Source: Cedecea selenatireducens
Lineage (GTDB): Bacteria; Pseudomonadota; Gammaproteobacteria; Enterobacterales; Enterobacteriaceae
Reading direction: 5' to 3'
Assembly (NCBI RefSeq): GCF_042138895.1
Contig: NZ_JBHIKW010000008.1
Location: 1 to 64,000 of the forward strand
Length of the DNA stretch: 64,000 nt
Each line of letters opens with the position of its first letter. The first letter of the stretch is position 1. The notes beneath the pieces were generated by a model. That model was not told the origin of the DNA and did not search any database. It was given only the letters and a program-made list of their open reading frames with translations. Below, one piece after another: positions 41,799 to 50,479 of this stretch. Made by a program: the position numbers and the translations under genes.

Positions 41799-42800
41799 TT
41801 ACGCGGCCTGAACCTTAGCGATAAGCGCCTGTTTTTCGGCTTCGCTCAGGAAGGCTATCTTCAGGCCATTCTCCTGCGCGGTGCGAATATGCGCCGCGCT
41901 GAGGCCGGCCTGAGGTGCGGCCACGGTGTACTCGTGAATAATATCGATGCCCTGAACCGCCGGGTCATCGGTATTAATGGTCGCCAGCACGCCGTGATCC
42001 AGGAAGGTTATCAGCGGGTGCTTGTCCAGCGCGGCTACGGTGCTGGTCTGGATGTTTGACGTCAGGCAGGATTCGATCCCGATTTTATGTTCGGCCAGGA
42101 AATCCATCAGCGCCGGATCCTCTACCGCCTTCACGCCGTGCCCGATACGCTCCGCGCCCAGCTCACGAATCGCCTGCCAGATGCTTTCTGGCCCCGCGGC
42201 TTCGCCTGCGTGAACGGTAATGCGCCAGCCCGCATCGCGCGCGCGGTTAAAGTGATTCAGGAACAGACTTCCCGGAAAGCCGAGTTCGTCGCCGGCTAAG
42301 TCCAGCGCGGTAATGCTGTCGCGGTGGGCGAGCAGGGCGTTCAGCTCGGCCTCACAGGCGGCTTCACCAAAAGTACGGCTCATGATGCCAATCAGGCGCG
42401 CTTCAACGCCAAAGTCACGGCAGCCCTGGCGAACGCCTTCGATAACCGCCTCGACTACGCCCGCCACCGGCAGGTTATGGCTCATCGCCATATAGCCCGG
42501 AGAGAAGCGCAGTTCGACATAGTGCAGGCCGTTGCGGGCGGCATCTTCAATGTTTTCCCAGGCTACGCGACGGCAGGCATCGAGATCGCCCAGTACCTTC
42601 ACGCCCCAGTCCAGTTTCTGCAGGAAGCTGACGAGGTCCGGCGCGGTTTCCACGACCTGAACGTGTGGGCGCAGGGTATCGAGAGTATTGGCAGGCAAAG
42701 ATAAATTAAACTGGCGGCCGAGATCGAGGATGGTTTGCGCACGAATATTGCCATCAAGGTGGCGGTGCAAATCGGTTAACGGCAGGGTGGTATCAATCAT
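41799..42800 (-). CDS. add: Adenosine deaminase
   Basis: This zinc TIM-barrel enzyme deaminates adenosine and deoxyadenosine to inosine forms. It has 333 residues, as in E. coli. Metal ligands H12 and H14 lie in LTDLHRHLDGN. The HAGEA active-site block (near 197-201) and the C-terminal TINTDDPAV block with the catalytic aspartates are conserved. In E. coli it is next to ydgJ; here four kilobases of accessory DNA separate them. Confidence 0.98.
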   Translation of the reverse strand: MIDTTLPLTDLHRHLDGNIRAQTILDLGRQFNLSLPANTLDTLRPHVQVVETAPDLVSFLQKLDWGVKVLGDLDACRRVAWENIEDAARNGLHYVELRFSPGYMAMSHNLPVAGVVEAVIEGVRQGCRDFGVEARLIGIMSRTFGEAACEAELNALLAHRDSITALDLAGDELGFPGSLFLNHFNRARDAGWRITVHAGEAAGPESIWQAIRELGAERIGHGVKAVEDPALMDFLAEHKIGIESCLTSNIQTSTVAALDKHPLITFLDHGVLATINTDDPAVQGIDIIHEYTVAAPQAGLSAAHIRTAQENGLKIAFLSEAEKQALIAKVQAA

Positions 42801-42918
42801 GGTCGCACTCTTTTTTGATTAAAGTGCGGCGTATTATAAAAAGAAATCGGGGGCAATTGCTACGGCCGTGAAAACTTTGTTGCGCAAACGTCCCTGTCGT
42901 GCGCTCACGGATGAAAAA

Positions 42919-43140
42919 CTACTGCAGCGTCAGCTTGTAGCCGAGGTGGCTGGCCTCAAAGCCCAGCCTGTCGTAAAAGCGGTGCGCATCAGTTCGCGTT
43001 TTATCTGTCGTCAGCTGGACGAAATGGCAGCCTCGCGCTTTGCACTGTTCTACAGCCCACGTAAACATCTGTTTGCCAAACCCGGTCCCTCTCTGCGATC
43101 GCGCAATTTGCACCGCCTCAATCTGGCCGCGCCCTGTGAA
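42919..43140 (-). pseudogene. GNAT acetyltransferase, C-terminal remnant
   Basis: The frame directly after the stop of the POT-like gene encodes the second half of a GNAT domain: GRGQIEAVQIARSQRGTGFG (acetyl-CoA loop, R-G-x-G form), then RTDAHRFYDRLGFEASHLGY and the end KLTLQ. The N-terminal about 70 residues are missing and the only in-frame start (GTG 43113) would leave an incomplete fold. A deletion that joined this gene to the end of the POT-like gene explains the arrangement. Confidence 0.75.
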
Positions 43141-44616
43141 TCAGGCCTGAGCGGTATTTTTTTGCTCTATCAGGCGGCGAAGCAGCGGGATAAGCAGTAG
43201 CAAAATGACGCCGGTCGCGACGGAGCCCCAGCCCAGTTGGCTAAAGACCTTGCTGTAGCCCGGGTCGGTCAATACCGGCGTGCTGCCGCTATTTTGCGGC
43301 ATACGGCCTGAAACATAGCCCGCCAGCACGGAGGCTACGCCGGTCACCATCATCCAGCAGCCCATCATCAGCCCCTGCAGGTTGGCGGGGGCCAGTTTAC
43401 CGATCATCGAGTAGCCGACCGGGGAAATCAGCAGCTCACCGATGCTTTGCAGAATGTAGCTAAGCACGATCCATTTCAGGGCAACCATGCCGTCCGCGCC
43501 GGCCATGGTAATCCCCAAAGGCAGCACCAGCATGCCAACGCCCATGCAGAATAACGAGGAGGCAAACTGCGCCGGAATATCGATACGCACGCCGCGATCG
43601 CGCAGGCGCTTGAACAGCCAGGCCATCAGCGGGCCACCAATCACAATCACCATGGTGTTGATGTTTTGCAGCCACTGCGGCGAAACCTGCCAGCCGAAAG
43701 CGCTCAGGGTCACGTTATGTTCGGCGAACAGCGTCAGCCCCATCGGTGCCAGCTGGTACAGCGACCAGAAGACCAGTGAACCCACGGCCAGCAGCAGGTA
43801 GGCCGCCATGCGGCGACGTTCATGTTTATTAGGTCGGCGAACGGTCATCACGCAGAGCATCAGGAAGATCAGCGCGCCCAGCACGATGACGAACGTGCCG
43901 CTAAATTCGGTATGGCCGAGCAGGAGGCGCAGGACGGGCACCAGAAGAATCAGCACCAGCAGGCCAAAAGCCATGCGCAGATAAAAGCCTTTGCCCTTGA
44001 CGTGCTGCAGCGGCGTGCTGATGTCGGCCAGCACCGGCCAGCGGAGCAGGGTTATCACCACGGCGGCAACGTTACCGAGGGTGGCAAAAAGGAACAGCGC
44101 CCGATAGCTTTCGGTCAGCTGGTAGTAGCCCGCCACGGTAAAGCCGATGAAGAAGCCCAGGTTCATCCCGGCGTAGTTCCACAGGAAGGCGGCCTCGCGG
44201 CGATCGTCATCCGGCGCAAAACGCTGGGTCAGCATCATGTTCAGGCAGGTGACGTTCAGCCCGCTGCCGCTCAGGAACATGGCCAGCCCCCACCACAGGC
44301 CGGTCAGGCCCGCCTCGGCAATAAGATAGCAGCCCGCAACCTGCAGCAGCATCCCCAGCACAAACAGATTACGGTTGCTAAGATAGCGGCCCCCGAGACA
44401 GCCTCCGAACAGGTGCAGCCCGTAGTTGAACGCCCCGAAAATACCCATCATGGCGTCGGCCTGGCCTTCGCTAAAGCCCAGCCGCTTAGTGACGTAGAGC
44501 ACCAGAGTTGAATACAGCACCGCAAAACCAAGCGTGGCGAACATCTGAATGAAGAACAGTGCGCCCGAGCCGGGGGGGATCGCCTGATGAGAAGCATGGC
44601 CGGAAGATAAACTCAT
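43141..44616 (-). CDS. Divergent POT-family MFS transporter without ExxER motif
   Basis: The 491-residue protein has about 12-14 membrane helices. The C-terminal half has clear POT features (KWIVLSYILQSIGELLISPV, SMIGKLAPANLQGLMMGCWM). The N-terminal helix that carries ExxERFxYYG in DtpA here reads QMFATLGFAVLYSTLVLYV, so the proton-coupling glutamates and arginine are absent. It is thus a non-canonical member and may move something other than ordinary peptides. It lies downstream of a CehA-type hydrolase gene, with a hairpin between them. Confidence 0.85.
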   Translation of the reverse strand: MSLSSGHASHQAIPPGSGALFFIQMFATLGFAVLYSTLVLYVTKRLGFSEGQADAMMGIFGAFNYGLHLFGGCLGGRYLSNRNLFVLGMLLQVAGCYLIAEAGLTGLWWGLAMFLSGSGLNVTCLNMMLTQRFAPDDDRREAAFLWNYAGMNLGFFIGFTVAGYYQLTESYRALFLFATLGNVAAVVITLLRWPVLADISTPLQHVKGKGFYLRMAFGLLVLILLVPVLRLLLGHTEFSGTFVIVLGALIFLMLCVMTVRRPNKHERRRMAAYLLLAVGSLVFWSLYQLAPMGLTLFAEHNVTLSAFGWQVSPQWLQNINTMVIVIGGPLMAWLFKRLRDRGVRIDIPAQFASSLFCMGVGMLVLPLGITMAGADGMVALKWIVLSYILQSIGELLISPVGYSMIGKLAPANLQGLMMGCWMMVTGVASVLAGYVSGRMPQNSGSTPVLTDPGYSKVFSQLGWGSVATGVILLLLIPLLRRLIEQKNTAQA

Positions 44617-44639
44617 ATTGTCTCTCTCTGTACAACAAA

Positions 44640-44669
44640 AGACCCGGGAGGCAGCGCGTCACCGGGTCT
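44640..44669 (-). terminator. Hairpin between the CehA-like gene and the POT-like gene
   Basis: AGACCCGG and CCGGGTCT arms are followed on the minus strand by TTTTGTTG. It would reduce read-through into the transporter gene. Confidence 0.6.
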
Positions 44670-44806
44670 GATTTCTATGACTATGATGAGAGAGCATTTT
44701 CGTCGTTTTTAGCGGATTTATGCAAAGCACAACGACTAAATATTCATATTAAATAATTTCAAAATTTTACAAACCAAAGAAATAACCAGACAAAACTGCC
44801 AGGAAA

Positions 44807-46237
44807 TTATTCTTCATCCGTGCTGCGAGGGAACTCAAGATGGCCGGTAACGTCGCCCCAGGTGGTGCCAATGGGCGACAGGAACAGCGGGTGCTGCGCG
44901 CAGTAAACCGGATTGATCATCCCCTCTAGCGTTCCGTTGCTGCGGCGAATATCCCAGCGAATCCAGGCATGCTCAGCCATGTCGCAGCGGATATCCTGCG
45001 GCGTGGTTTCCAGCGCGTGTTCCGCCAGAATACCCGTGTCGGACACCACCTGAAGCGTGTAGCGCTGCCCGGTATCTTTTACCGCAACGGTCAGCACGAC
45101 CTGTCTACCATCGGCGGCATCGCCGGGCAGCAGCGCCCCGTCGTTCAGGCTGAAGTTCAGGCCACAGCGGCGTTCAAAATAACAATGTCCCTTTTTGATG
45201 GCCGCAAGAATGGCCTCCCCGCTGAGCGCCTGAGCATAAACCCAGGTTGCCGGATCGCCGTAAATTGACGGCTCCGTAGCCTGCGGGTAACGCTCGTGAG
45301 GCTGCATATGGCAGTCGCTGCCTCCTACGGCATAAATACGGTGCCCGGCGTTCCACAGCGTATTGAAAATCTCCACGACCTGTTCGTTGGCGGTGGTAGC
45401 GTTTTTCCAGGTCGGATCGTTGAGCACTTCCAGCACGTCAACGTCTGCCAGCGGCATCTCGTCGTACAGCCAGCTCCACGGATGCAGCATGGCGTGGTTC
45501 ACGCTCAGGACGCTTTCCGGGCGCTTGAGCGCAATGCCCTGAGTAATCAGACCGCGGCTGCTGTAATCAGCATTGAACATATTCAGCGTGGCGGCCGGGC
45601 CGTGCACGTTCAGGTGGCCTTTGTCGGCGGTGACCTCAATGCCCGGCAGCATCAGCACGCTGTCATGGCGCGGCAGGCAGGCGTGCGACAGGTTGTGTTC
45701 GGTCAGGAAGAAGAAATCCAGGCCCTGTTCGGCCATGATGTCCAGCGCCTGCAGCAGCGTATTGTTGCCGTCGGACAAAGTGGTATGGCCGTGGAGGTCG
45801 CCACGGTACCAGCCCGGGCGGTCGCTCAGCGTGCGCTGGTAGTCAAAAATCACCTGATGATCGGGGCGCAGCACGCCCAGCTTGTCAAAGTCTACCGGGG
45901 CGGCCAGCGCGTCAAAGCTGACGTCCAGCCGGTAGCTCATCGGCTGCGGCGAGCGGCTTTCCCCGATGACGTTATAGACATGCAGCTGCCACTCTCCCGG
46001 CGGGAGTTCCCCTGGCAGCGCGCCCACGGAGGCCCGGTCAGGGCAAACCGTCAGCACTTTTTCAGGCTTTTGCAGCATCACGGAGGCCCGCAGCTGCTGG
46101 CGGCTGTCGTACAGATAACAATAAAGATGCCCGGTACGCAGCGTGGTGCCCGTCAGGCTAATCGCCGGAGTATTTGGGGCAACATGGAAGGAATGGACAG
46201 CATGACCGAAGGGAATTTCACCGGAAAAAACGTGCAT
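44807..46237 (-). CDS. CehA/McbA-family metallohydrolase (PHP domain)
   Basis: The 476-residue protein has a beta-rich N-terminal domain (about 1-140) and then a PHP-type metal-dependent hydrolase domain. Metal ligands are visible in GDLHGHTTLSDG (H149, H151, D156), LTEHN (E180, H181), E200, H207 and GSDCHM (D307, H309). A beta-sandwich-like C-terminal part follows. Family members include carbaryl hydrolase CehA and phosphoesterases. No signal peptide is seen. The natural substrate is unknown; the neighbour transporter suggests an imported compound. Confidence 0.87.
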   Translation of the reverse strand: MHVFSGEIPFGHAVHSFHVAPNTPAISLTGTTLRTGHLYCYLYDSRQQLRASVMLQKPEKVLTVCPDRASVGALPGELPPGEWQLHVYNVIGESRSPQPMSYRLDVSFDALAAPVDFDKLGVLRPDHQVIFDYQRTLSDRPGWYRGDLHGHTTLSDGNNTLLQALDIMAEQGLDFFFLTEHNLSHACLPRHDSVLMLPGIEVTADKGHLNVHGPAATLNMFNADYSSRGLITQGIALKRPESVLSVNHAMLHPWSWLYDEMPLADVDVLEVLNDPTWKNATTANEQVVEIFNTLWNAGHRIYAVGGSDCHMQPHERYPQATEPSIYGDPATWVYAQALSGEAILAAIKKGHCYFERRCGLNFSLNDGALLPGDAADGRQVVLTVAVKDTGQRYTLQVVSDTGILAEHALETTPQDIRCDMAEHAWIRWDIRRSNGTLEGMINPVYCAQHPLFLSPIGTTWGDVTGHLEFPRSTDEE

Positions 46238-46368
46238 GATTTGCTCCTGTTTTTAATGGACAAGAGCTTAAGGTGAGCGGGTGAAGATAGTGTGTCGGTT
46301 AGGTGTCGGAAAGATGACGAAAGGATGAATGAGCAGGGTGGAGAAGGGGAGCAGGCTCCCCTTAATGG

Positions 46369-47541
46369 CTACAGCAGGGACTGGATCCCGGCGATAAGCC
46401 GCTCGACGCCGGCCTCAAGCTTGACGCGCGGGCACCCGGCGTTCAGGCGAATAAAGCCATTGCCTTCAACGCCGTAGGTGTAGCCGGGCATGATGGCGAC
46501 TTTTTGCTGCTCAATAAGCGCTTTCTGCAGGGCGCGATCGTCCAGCCCCAGCGGGCGTAAATCGACCCAGGCCAGATAGGTGGACTGCGGCGGCTGCCAG
46601 TTAAGCGCCGGGAATGCCTGGTTCAACCTGTCGGCCACGAACTGCAAATTATCCTGCAGATAGTCTCGCAGCGCATCAAGCCAGGATTCGCCTTCGCGGT
46701 AGGCGGCAATATGGGCGACGATTGCCAGCACCGCCGGAGAAGAGAGGCCGTCCTGCCCTTTGAGCACGCTCAGATACTGCTGGCGATCTTCTGCATCATT
46801 TATCAGCCCGTAGGCGCCGGTGAGCGCCGGGATGTTGAAGCTTTTAGAGCCCGAAGTGAACAGCGCCCAGCCGCCGCGGCCGATGTCGCACCACGGAATA
46901 TGCTGATTTTCGCCCCACACCATATCCATATGGATTTCGTCGCTGATAACGCGCACGCCGTGGCGTTCGCAGAGTTCAGCCATCAGCTCCAGCTCTGCGC
47001 GAGTCCAGACCTTGCCGGTTGGGTTGTGCGGGCTGCACAGCAGCATAACTTTGCATTCAGGGCGGGCGAGCAACGCCTCCAGCTCCGCCATATCACACTG
47101 CCAGCCGTCCGCCGTTTTTTGCAGCGAAGCGCTCAATACCTGACGCTTGTTGCCTTCAATTGCCTTGTAGAACGCATCGTAGGCCGGGGTATGAATAAGT
47201 ACGCCGTCGCCCGGCTGTGACCACTGGCGAATGAGCTGTGAAACCATGTAAATCACGGAAGGCCCGTAGACTACGCTTTCAGGGTCGATGGTGCAGCCGA
47301 AGCGTTGCTGATACCAGTGGGCGATAGCGGAGAGAAAATCGTCGTTCTTCCAGCGGCTGTAGCCGAGCACGCCGTGAGCCAGCCGTTTTTGCAGGGCTTC
47401 AAGGATGCAGGGCGCGGTAGGGAAGTCCATATCGGAGATAGTAAAGGGCAGCAGGTCGGCGGCGCCGAAGCGATCGGCCACGTAATCCCACTGGGTGCAC
47501 CAGGTCCCGTGGCGGTCTACCGGAACAGAAAAATCAAACAT
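46369..47541 (-). CDS. malY: MalY, PLP-dependent cystathionine beta-lyase and MalT antagonist
   Basis: This fold-type I aminotransferase-like C-S lyase has 390 residues, the E. coli length. The PLP lysine lies in FTSGSKSFNIPALTG and the CSPHNPTGKVW motif is conserved. MalY also binds and inhibits the maltose activator MalT. It follows malX on the minus strand (43-bp gap) under MalI control. Confidence 0.97.
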   Translation of the reverse strand: MFDFSVPVDRHGTWCTQWDYVADRFGAADLLPFTISDMDFPTAPCILEALQKRLAHGVLGYSRWKNDDFLSAIAHWYQQRFGCTIDPESVVYGPSVIYMVSQLIRQWSQPGDGVLIHTPAYDAFYKAIEGNKRQVLSASLQKTADGWQCDMAELEALLARPECKVMLLCSPHNPTGKVWTRAELELMAELCERHGVRVISDEIHMDMVWGENQHIPWCDIGRGGWALFTSGSKSFNIPALTGAYGLINDAEDRQQYLSVLKGQDGLSSPAVLAIVAHIAAYREGESWLDALRDYLQDNLQFVADRLNQAFPALNWQPPQSTYLAWVDLRPLGLDDRALQKALIEQQKVAIMPGYTYGVEGNGFIRLNAGCPRVKLEAGVERLIAGIQSLL

Positions 47542-47584
47542 AAAACCTCACGGCAAAAAGGGCGCCGCAGCGCCCGTTTGTGAA

Positions 47585-49177
47585 TTAAGCCTCGACGGTT
47601 CGCATCAGGCCGACCATCTCATCTTTGACCGACTGAACCTGTGGCCCGATGACCACCTGCAGGTTGTGCTCGTTAAGCTTGACGACGCCGATGGCGCGGT
47701 TGGCCTTCAGGGCTGCGGTATCCACCAGCGACATATCTTTGACCGACAGGCGCAGACGGGTGATGCAGTTATCCAGCGTCGAAATGTTGTCGCTGCCGCC
47801 CAGCGCCGCCAGAATAGCCGGCACGTTATAGCCGGATTTGCCCGTGTGGCCGCCAACGGGTTTTTCTGCGGTGGTGGTTTCAATATCACGACCAGGGGTT
47901 TTGATATTGAAGCGGGTGATGGCGAAGCGGAAGATAGCATAGTAGCCAGCAAACCACACCGCGGCCACAACCGGCACCATATACCATTTGGTGGACAGGC
48001 CGTGCAGCACGCCGAAGACGAAGAAGTCGATAATGTTGCCGTCGGTGTTACCGATGGTGACGCCCAGCACGGACATCATGGTAAAGCCAATACCCGTCAG
48101 CACTGCATGGATGAGGTACAGCACAGGTGCCACGAACAGGAACAGGAACTCGATCGGCTCTGTGGTACCGCCCACGACGCAGGCAATCACGCCGGAGATC
48201 AGCAGCCCTTTAATTTTATGACGGTTTTCTGGACGGGCGCAGTGGTACATCGCCAGCGCAGCGCCAGGCAGGCCGCCGAGGAACGCCGGCATTTTACCCT
48301 GTGACAGGAACTGCGTTGCGCTCTCAGAGAAACCGTGGGTGGTCGGGCAGCTAAGCTGCGCCTGGAAGATGGTCAGCGCGCCGCTCACGGTATGGCCGCA
48401 AACGTCCATGGTGCCGCCCGCCTCGGTGAAGCGAATCAGGGCCACCAGAATGTGCTGCAGGCCAAAAGGCAGCAGCAGGCGTTCGCCGGTGCCGAAGATC
48501 ATCGGGCCAAAGATGCCTGCGCTGTGGATCATGTAGCCCAGGGCGTTGATCCCGGCGGCAAAAATTGGCCAAATCAGCGGGATGACCAGGCCAACCAGCC
48601 CCATCACCAGGGTCGTAACGATCGGCACAAAGCGGGTGCCGCCGAAGAAGGCCAGCGCGTCCGGCAGGCGAATGTTGTGGAAACGCTCGTGCAGCAGATA
48701 AACGATGATCCCGGCAATGACCGCACCGAGAATACCGGTATCAATTGACTGAACGCCGAGCACGCTTTGAATATTGTTGGCTTTCAGGATGGCGGCGTCG
48801 GTTGTGGGCAGGATGCCTTTAGCGGTGAGCCAGAAGTTAACCGCCAGGTTCATCACCATATAGCCGACAAAACCGGCAAAGGCCGCAACGCCTTTGTTCT
48901 CACGCGCCAGGCCCAGCGGAATCGCAATACAGAACATCACCGGCAGGAAGCTGAAGGCGAACGAGCCCATTTTGCTCATCCAGGTGAAGATCAGCTGCAG
49001 CACCGGATTACCCAGCCACGGGATCTCCGTGACGACGTCATGGCTGCTCAGCGAGCTGCCGATCCCCAGCATGATGCCGCAGAAAGAGAGCAGCGCCACC
49101 GGCAACATAAAGGTTTTGCCAAGGTTTTGAAAAAATTCCCACAGCGATTTTTTTTGTGGTGTATTAGCCGCCATCAC
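47585..49177 (-). CDS. malX: PTS glucose/maltose-type EIICB component MalX
   Basis: The 530-residue PTS permease has an N-terminal EIIC domain with about ten helices, then a C-terminal EIIB domain with the phosphorylated cysteine in LDNCITRLRLSV. It can transport glucose and maltose; the physiological sugar is not settled. The gene is divergent from malI, with two MalI operators between. Confidence 0.96.
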   Translation of the reverse strand: MMAANTPQKKSLWEFFQNLGKTFMLPVALLSFCGIMLGIGSSLSSHDVVTEIPWLGNPVLQLIFTWMSKMGSFAFSFLPVMFCIAIPLGLARENKGVAAFAGFVGYMVMNLAVNFWLTAKGILPTTDAAILKANNIQSVLGVQSIDTGILGAVIAGIIVYLLHERFHNIRLPDALAFFGGTRFVPIVTTLVMGLVGLVIPLIWPIFAAGINALGYMIHSAGIFGPMIFGTGERLLLPFGLQHILVALIRFTEAGGTMDVCGHTVSGALTIFQAQLSCPTTHGFSESATQFLSQGKMPAFLGGLPGAALAMYHCARPENRHKIKGLLISGVIACVVGGTTEPIEFLFLFVAPVLYLIHAVLTGIGFTMMSVLGVTIGNTDGNIIDFFVFGVLHGLSTKWYMVPVVAAVWFAGYYAIFRFAITRFNIKTPGRDIETTTAEKPVGGHTGKSGYNVPAILAALGGSDNISTLDNCITRLRLSVKDMSLVDTAALKANRAIGVVKLNEHNLQVVIGPQVQSVKDEMVGLMRTVEA

Positions 49178-49230
49178 GACTCCTTAACCCGGTTAAAATG
49201 AGATGTTGAGTAACTAAAGTTTGGTGATGA

Positions 49231-49242
49231 TAAAACGTTTTA
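49231..49242. promoter_or_regulatory. MalI operator, malX side
   Basis: TAAAACGTTTTA, a perfect 12-bp palindrome, lies 54 bp before the malX start codon. An identical copy is found 79 bp away near malI. This is the LacI/GalR-type site expected for MalI. Confidence 0.88.
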
Positions 49243-49253
49243 CCCAATTTTAT

Positions 49254-49269
49254 CGTGAGGACGATCTCA
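49254..49269. promoter_or_regulatory. Possible CRP site in malX-malI region
   Basis: CGTGA-N6-TCTCA matches the CRP half-sites at eight of ten positions. It lies between the two MalI operators, where E. coli also has CRP control. Confidence 0.4.
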
Positions 49270-49309
49270 GAATTACCGCGCATAATGAAGTTGAATATGC
49301 CAGCATAAG

Positions 49310-49321
49310 TAAAACGTTTTA
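49310..49321. promoter_or_regulatory. MalI operator, malI side
   Basis: The second TAAAACGTTTTA copy, 39 bp before the malI start. It would give autoregulation and could allow looping with the other operator. Confidence 0.88.
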
Positions 49322-49360
49322 TCTTTATATTTATCGATTCACGGAGGATCTGACCTGACG

Positions 49361-50395
49361 ATGTCGACGCTGACCAAAAGAATCACTATCAACGAGGTTG
49401 CCGAGGCTGCAGGCGTATCGGTGACCACGGTATCGCTGGTGCTCAGCGGCAAGGGCAGAATTTCAACCGCCACCGGTCAGCGGGTAAATGAGGCCATCGA
49501 AAAGTTAGGGTTTGTGCGTAATCGCCAGGCCGTGTCGCTTCGCGGCGGGCAGAGCGGCGTGATTGGCCTTATCGTGCGCGACCTTTGCAATCCTTTTTAC
49601 GCGGAGCTCACCGCCGGGCTGACGGAAGCGCTGGAGCAGCAGGGGCAGCTTTTATTTCTGACCCAAAGCGGAAGCAACGGCCAGCATATGCAGCGCTGTT
49701 TTGACATGCTGGTATCGCAGGGCGTGGACGGTATTATTATTGCCGGGGCAGCAGGACAGGGTGCCGACCTGCGGGAAATGGCGGCGCAGAATAAACTGCC
49801 GCTGGTGTTTGCCTCACGGGCGAGCTATCTGGATGAAGTGGATATTATCCGGCCGGATAATATGCAGGCGGCGCAGCTGGTGACCGAGCATCTGATTAAG
49901 CGCGGGCATCAGCGTATTGCCTGGCTAGGCGGGCGCAGCTCCTCTCTGACTCGTGCTGAACGGCTGGGCGGTTTCTGCGCCACGCTGATGCAGCACGGAC
50001 TGCCTTTTCATAGCGACTGGATCCTCGAGTGCGAGCCGAGCCAGAAGCAGGCGGCGGACGCGATTACCGAGCTGCTGCATAATTTCCCGACCCTCAGCGC
50101 GGTTGTCTGCCACAACAGCACCGTGGCCATGGGGGCGTGGTTCGGCCTCACCAGAGCAGGCTGGCAGATGGGGGGCGGCAGCGTCGACAGCTATTACGAC
50201 AGGCATATCGCGCTGGCGGCCTTTGCCGAGGTCACCGAAGATGAGTTAGACGACGTGCCGATGACCTGGGTGACAACGCCCGCGCGGGAAATTGGCCGCA
50301 GCGCGGCGCAGCGGATTCTTCAGCGGGTCCAGGAAAGCGACATCGTTTTCAGCAACCAGATTATGCCCGCGCGCCTGATTACCATTAAAAACTAA
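49361..50395 (+). CDS. malI: LacI-family repressor MalI
   Basis: The 344-residue protein has the N-terminal LacI helix-turn-helix (TINEVAEAAGVSVTTVSLVL) and hinge, then a periplasmic-binding-protein-like effector domain (SGVIGLIVRDLCNPFYAELT onward). It represses malXY and itself. The start MSTLTKRITINEVAEAAG agrees with E. coli MalI. Confidence 0.97.
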   Translation: MSTLTKRITINEVAEAAGVSVTTVSLVLSGKGRISTATGQRVNEAIEKLGFVRNRQAVSLRGGQSGVIGLIVRDLCNPFYAELTAGLTEALEQQGQLLFLTQSGSNGQHMQRCFDMLVSQGVDGIIIAGAAGQGADLREMAAQNKLPLVFASRASYLDEVDIIRPDNMQAAQLVTEHLIKRGHQRIAWLGGRSSSLTRAERLGGFCATLMQHGLPFHSDWILECEPSQKQAADAITELLHNFPTLSAVVCHNSTVAMGAWFGLTRAGWQMGGGSVDSYYDRHIALAAFAEVTEDELDDVPMTWVTTPAREIGRSAAQRILQRVQESDIVFSNQIMPARLITIKN

Positions 50396-50444
50396 CTTTT
50401 CAGGAACAGCTTGAGCGGATCGTGCCTGATGGCCGCCAGAAACT

Positions 50445-50472
50445 AAAAACCCCGCCTGCTGGCGGGGTTTTT
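50445..50472. terminator. Bidirectional terminator malI / ydgA
   Basis: AAAAACCCCGCC and GGCGGGGTTTTT form 12-bp perfect arms around a TGCT loop, a strong intrinsic terminator for both converging genes. Confidence 0.93.
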
Positions 50473-50479
50473 GCAAGAG

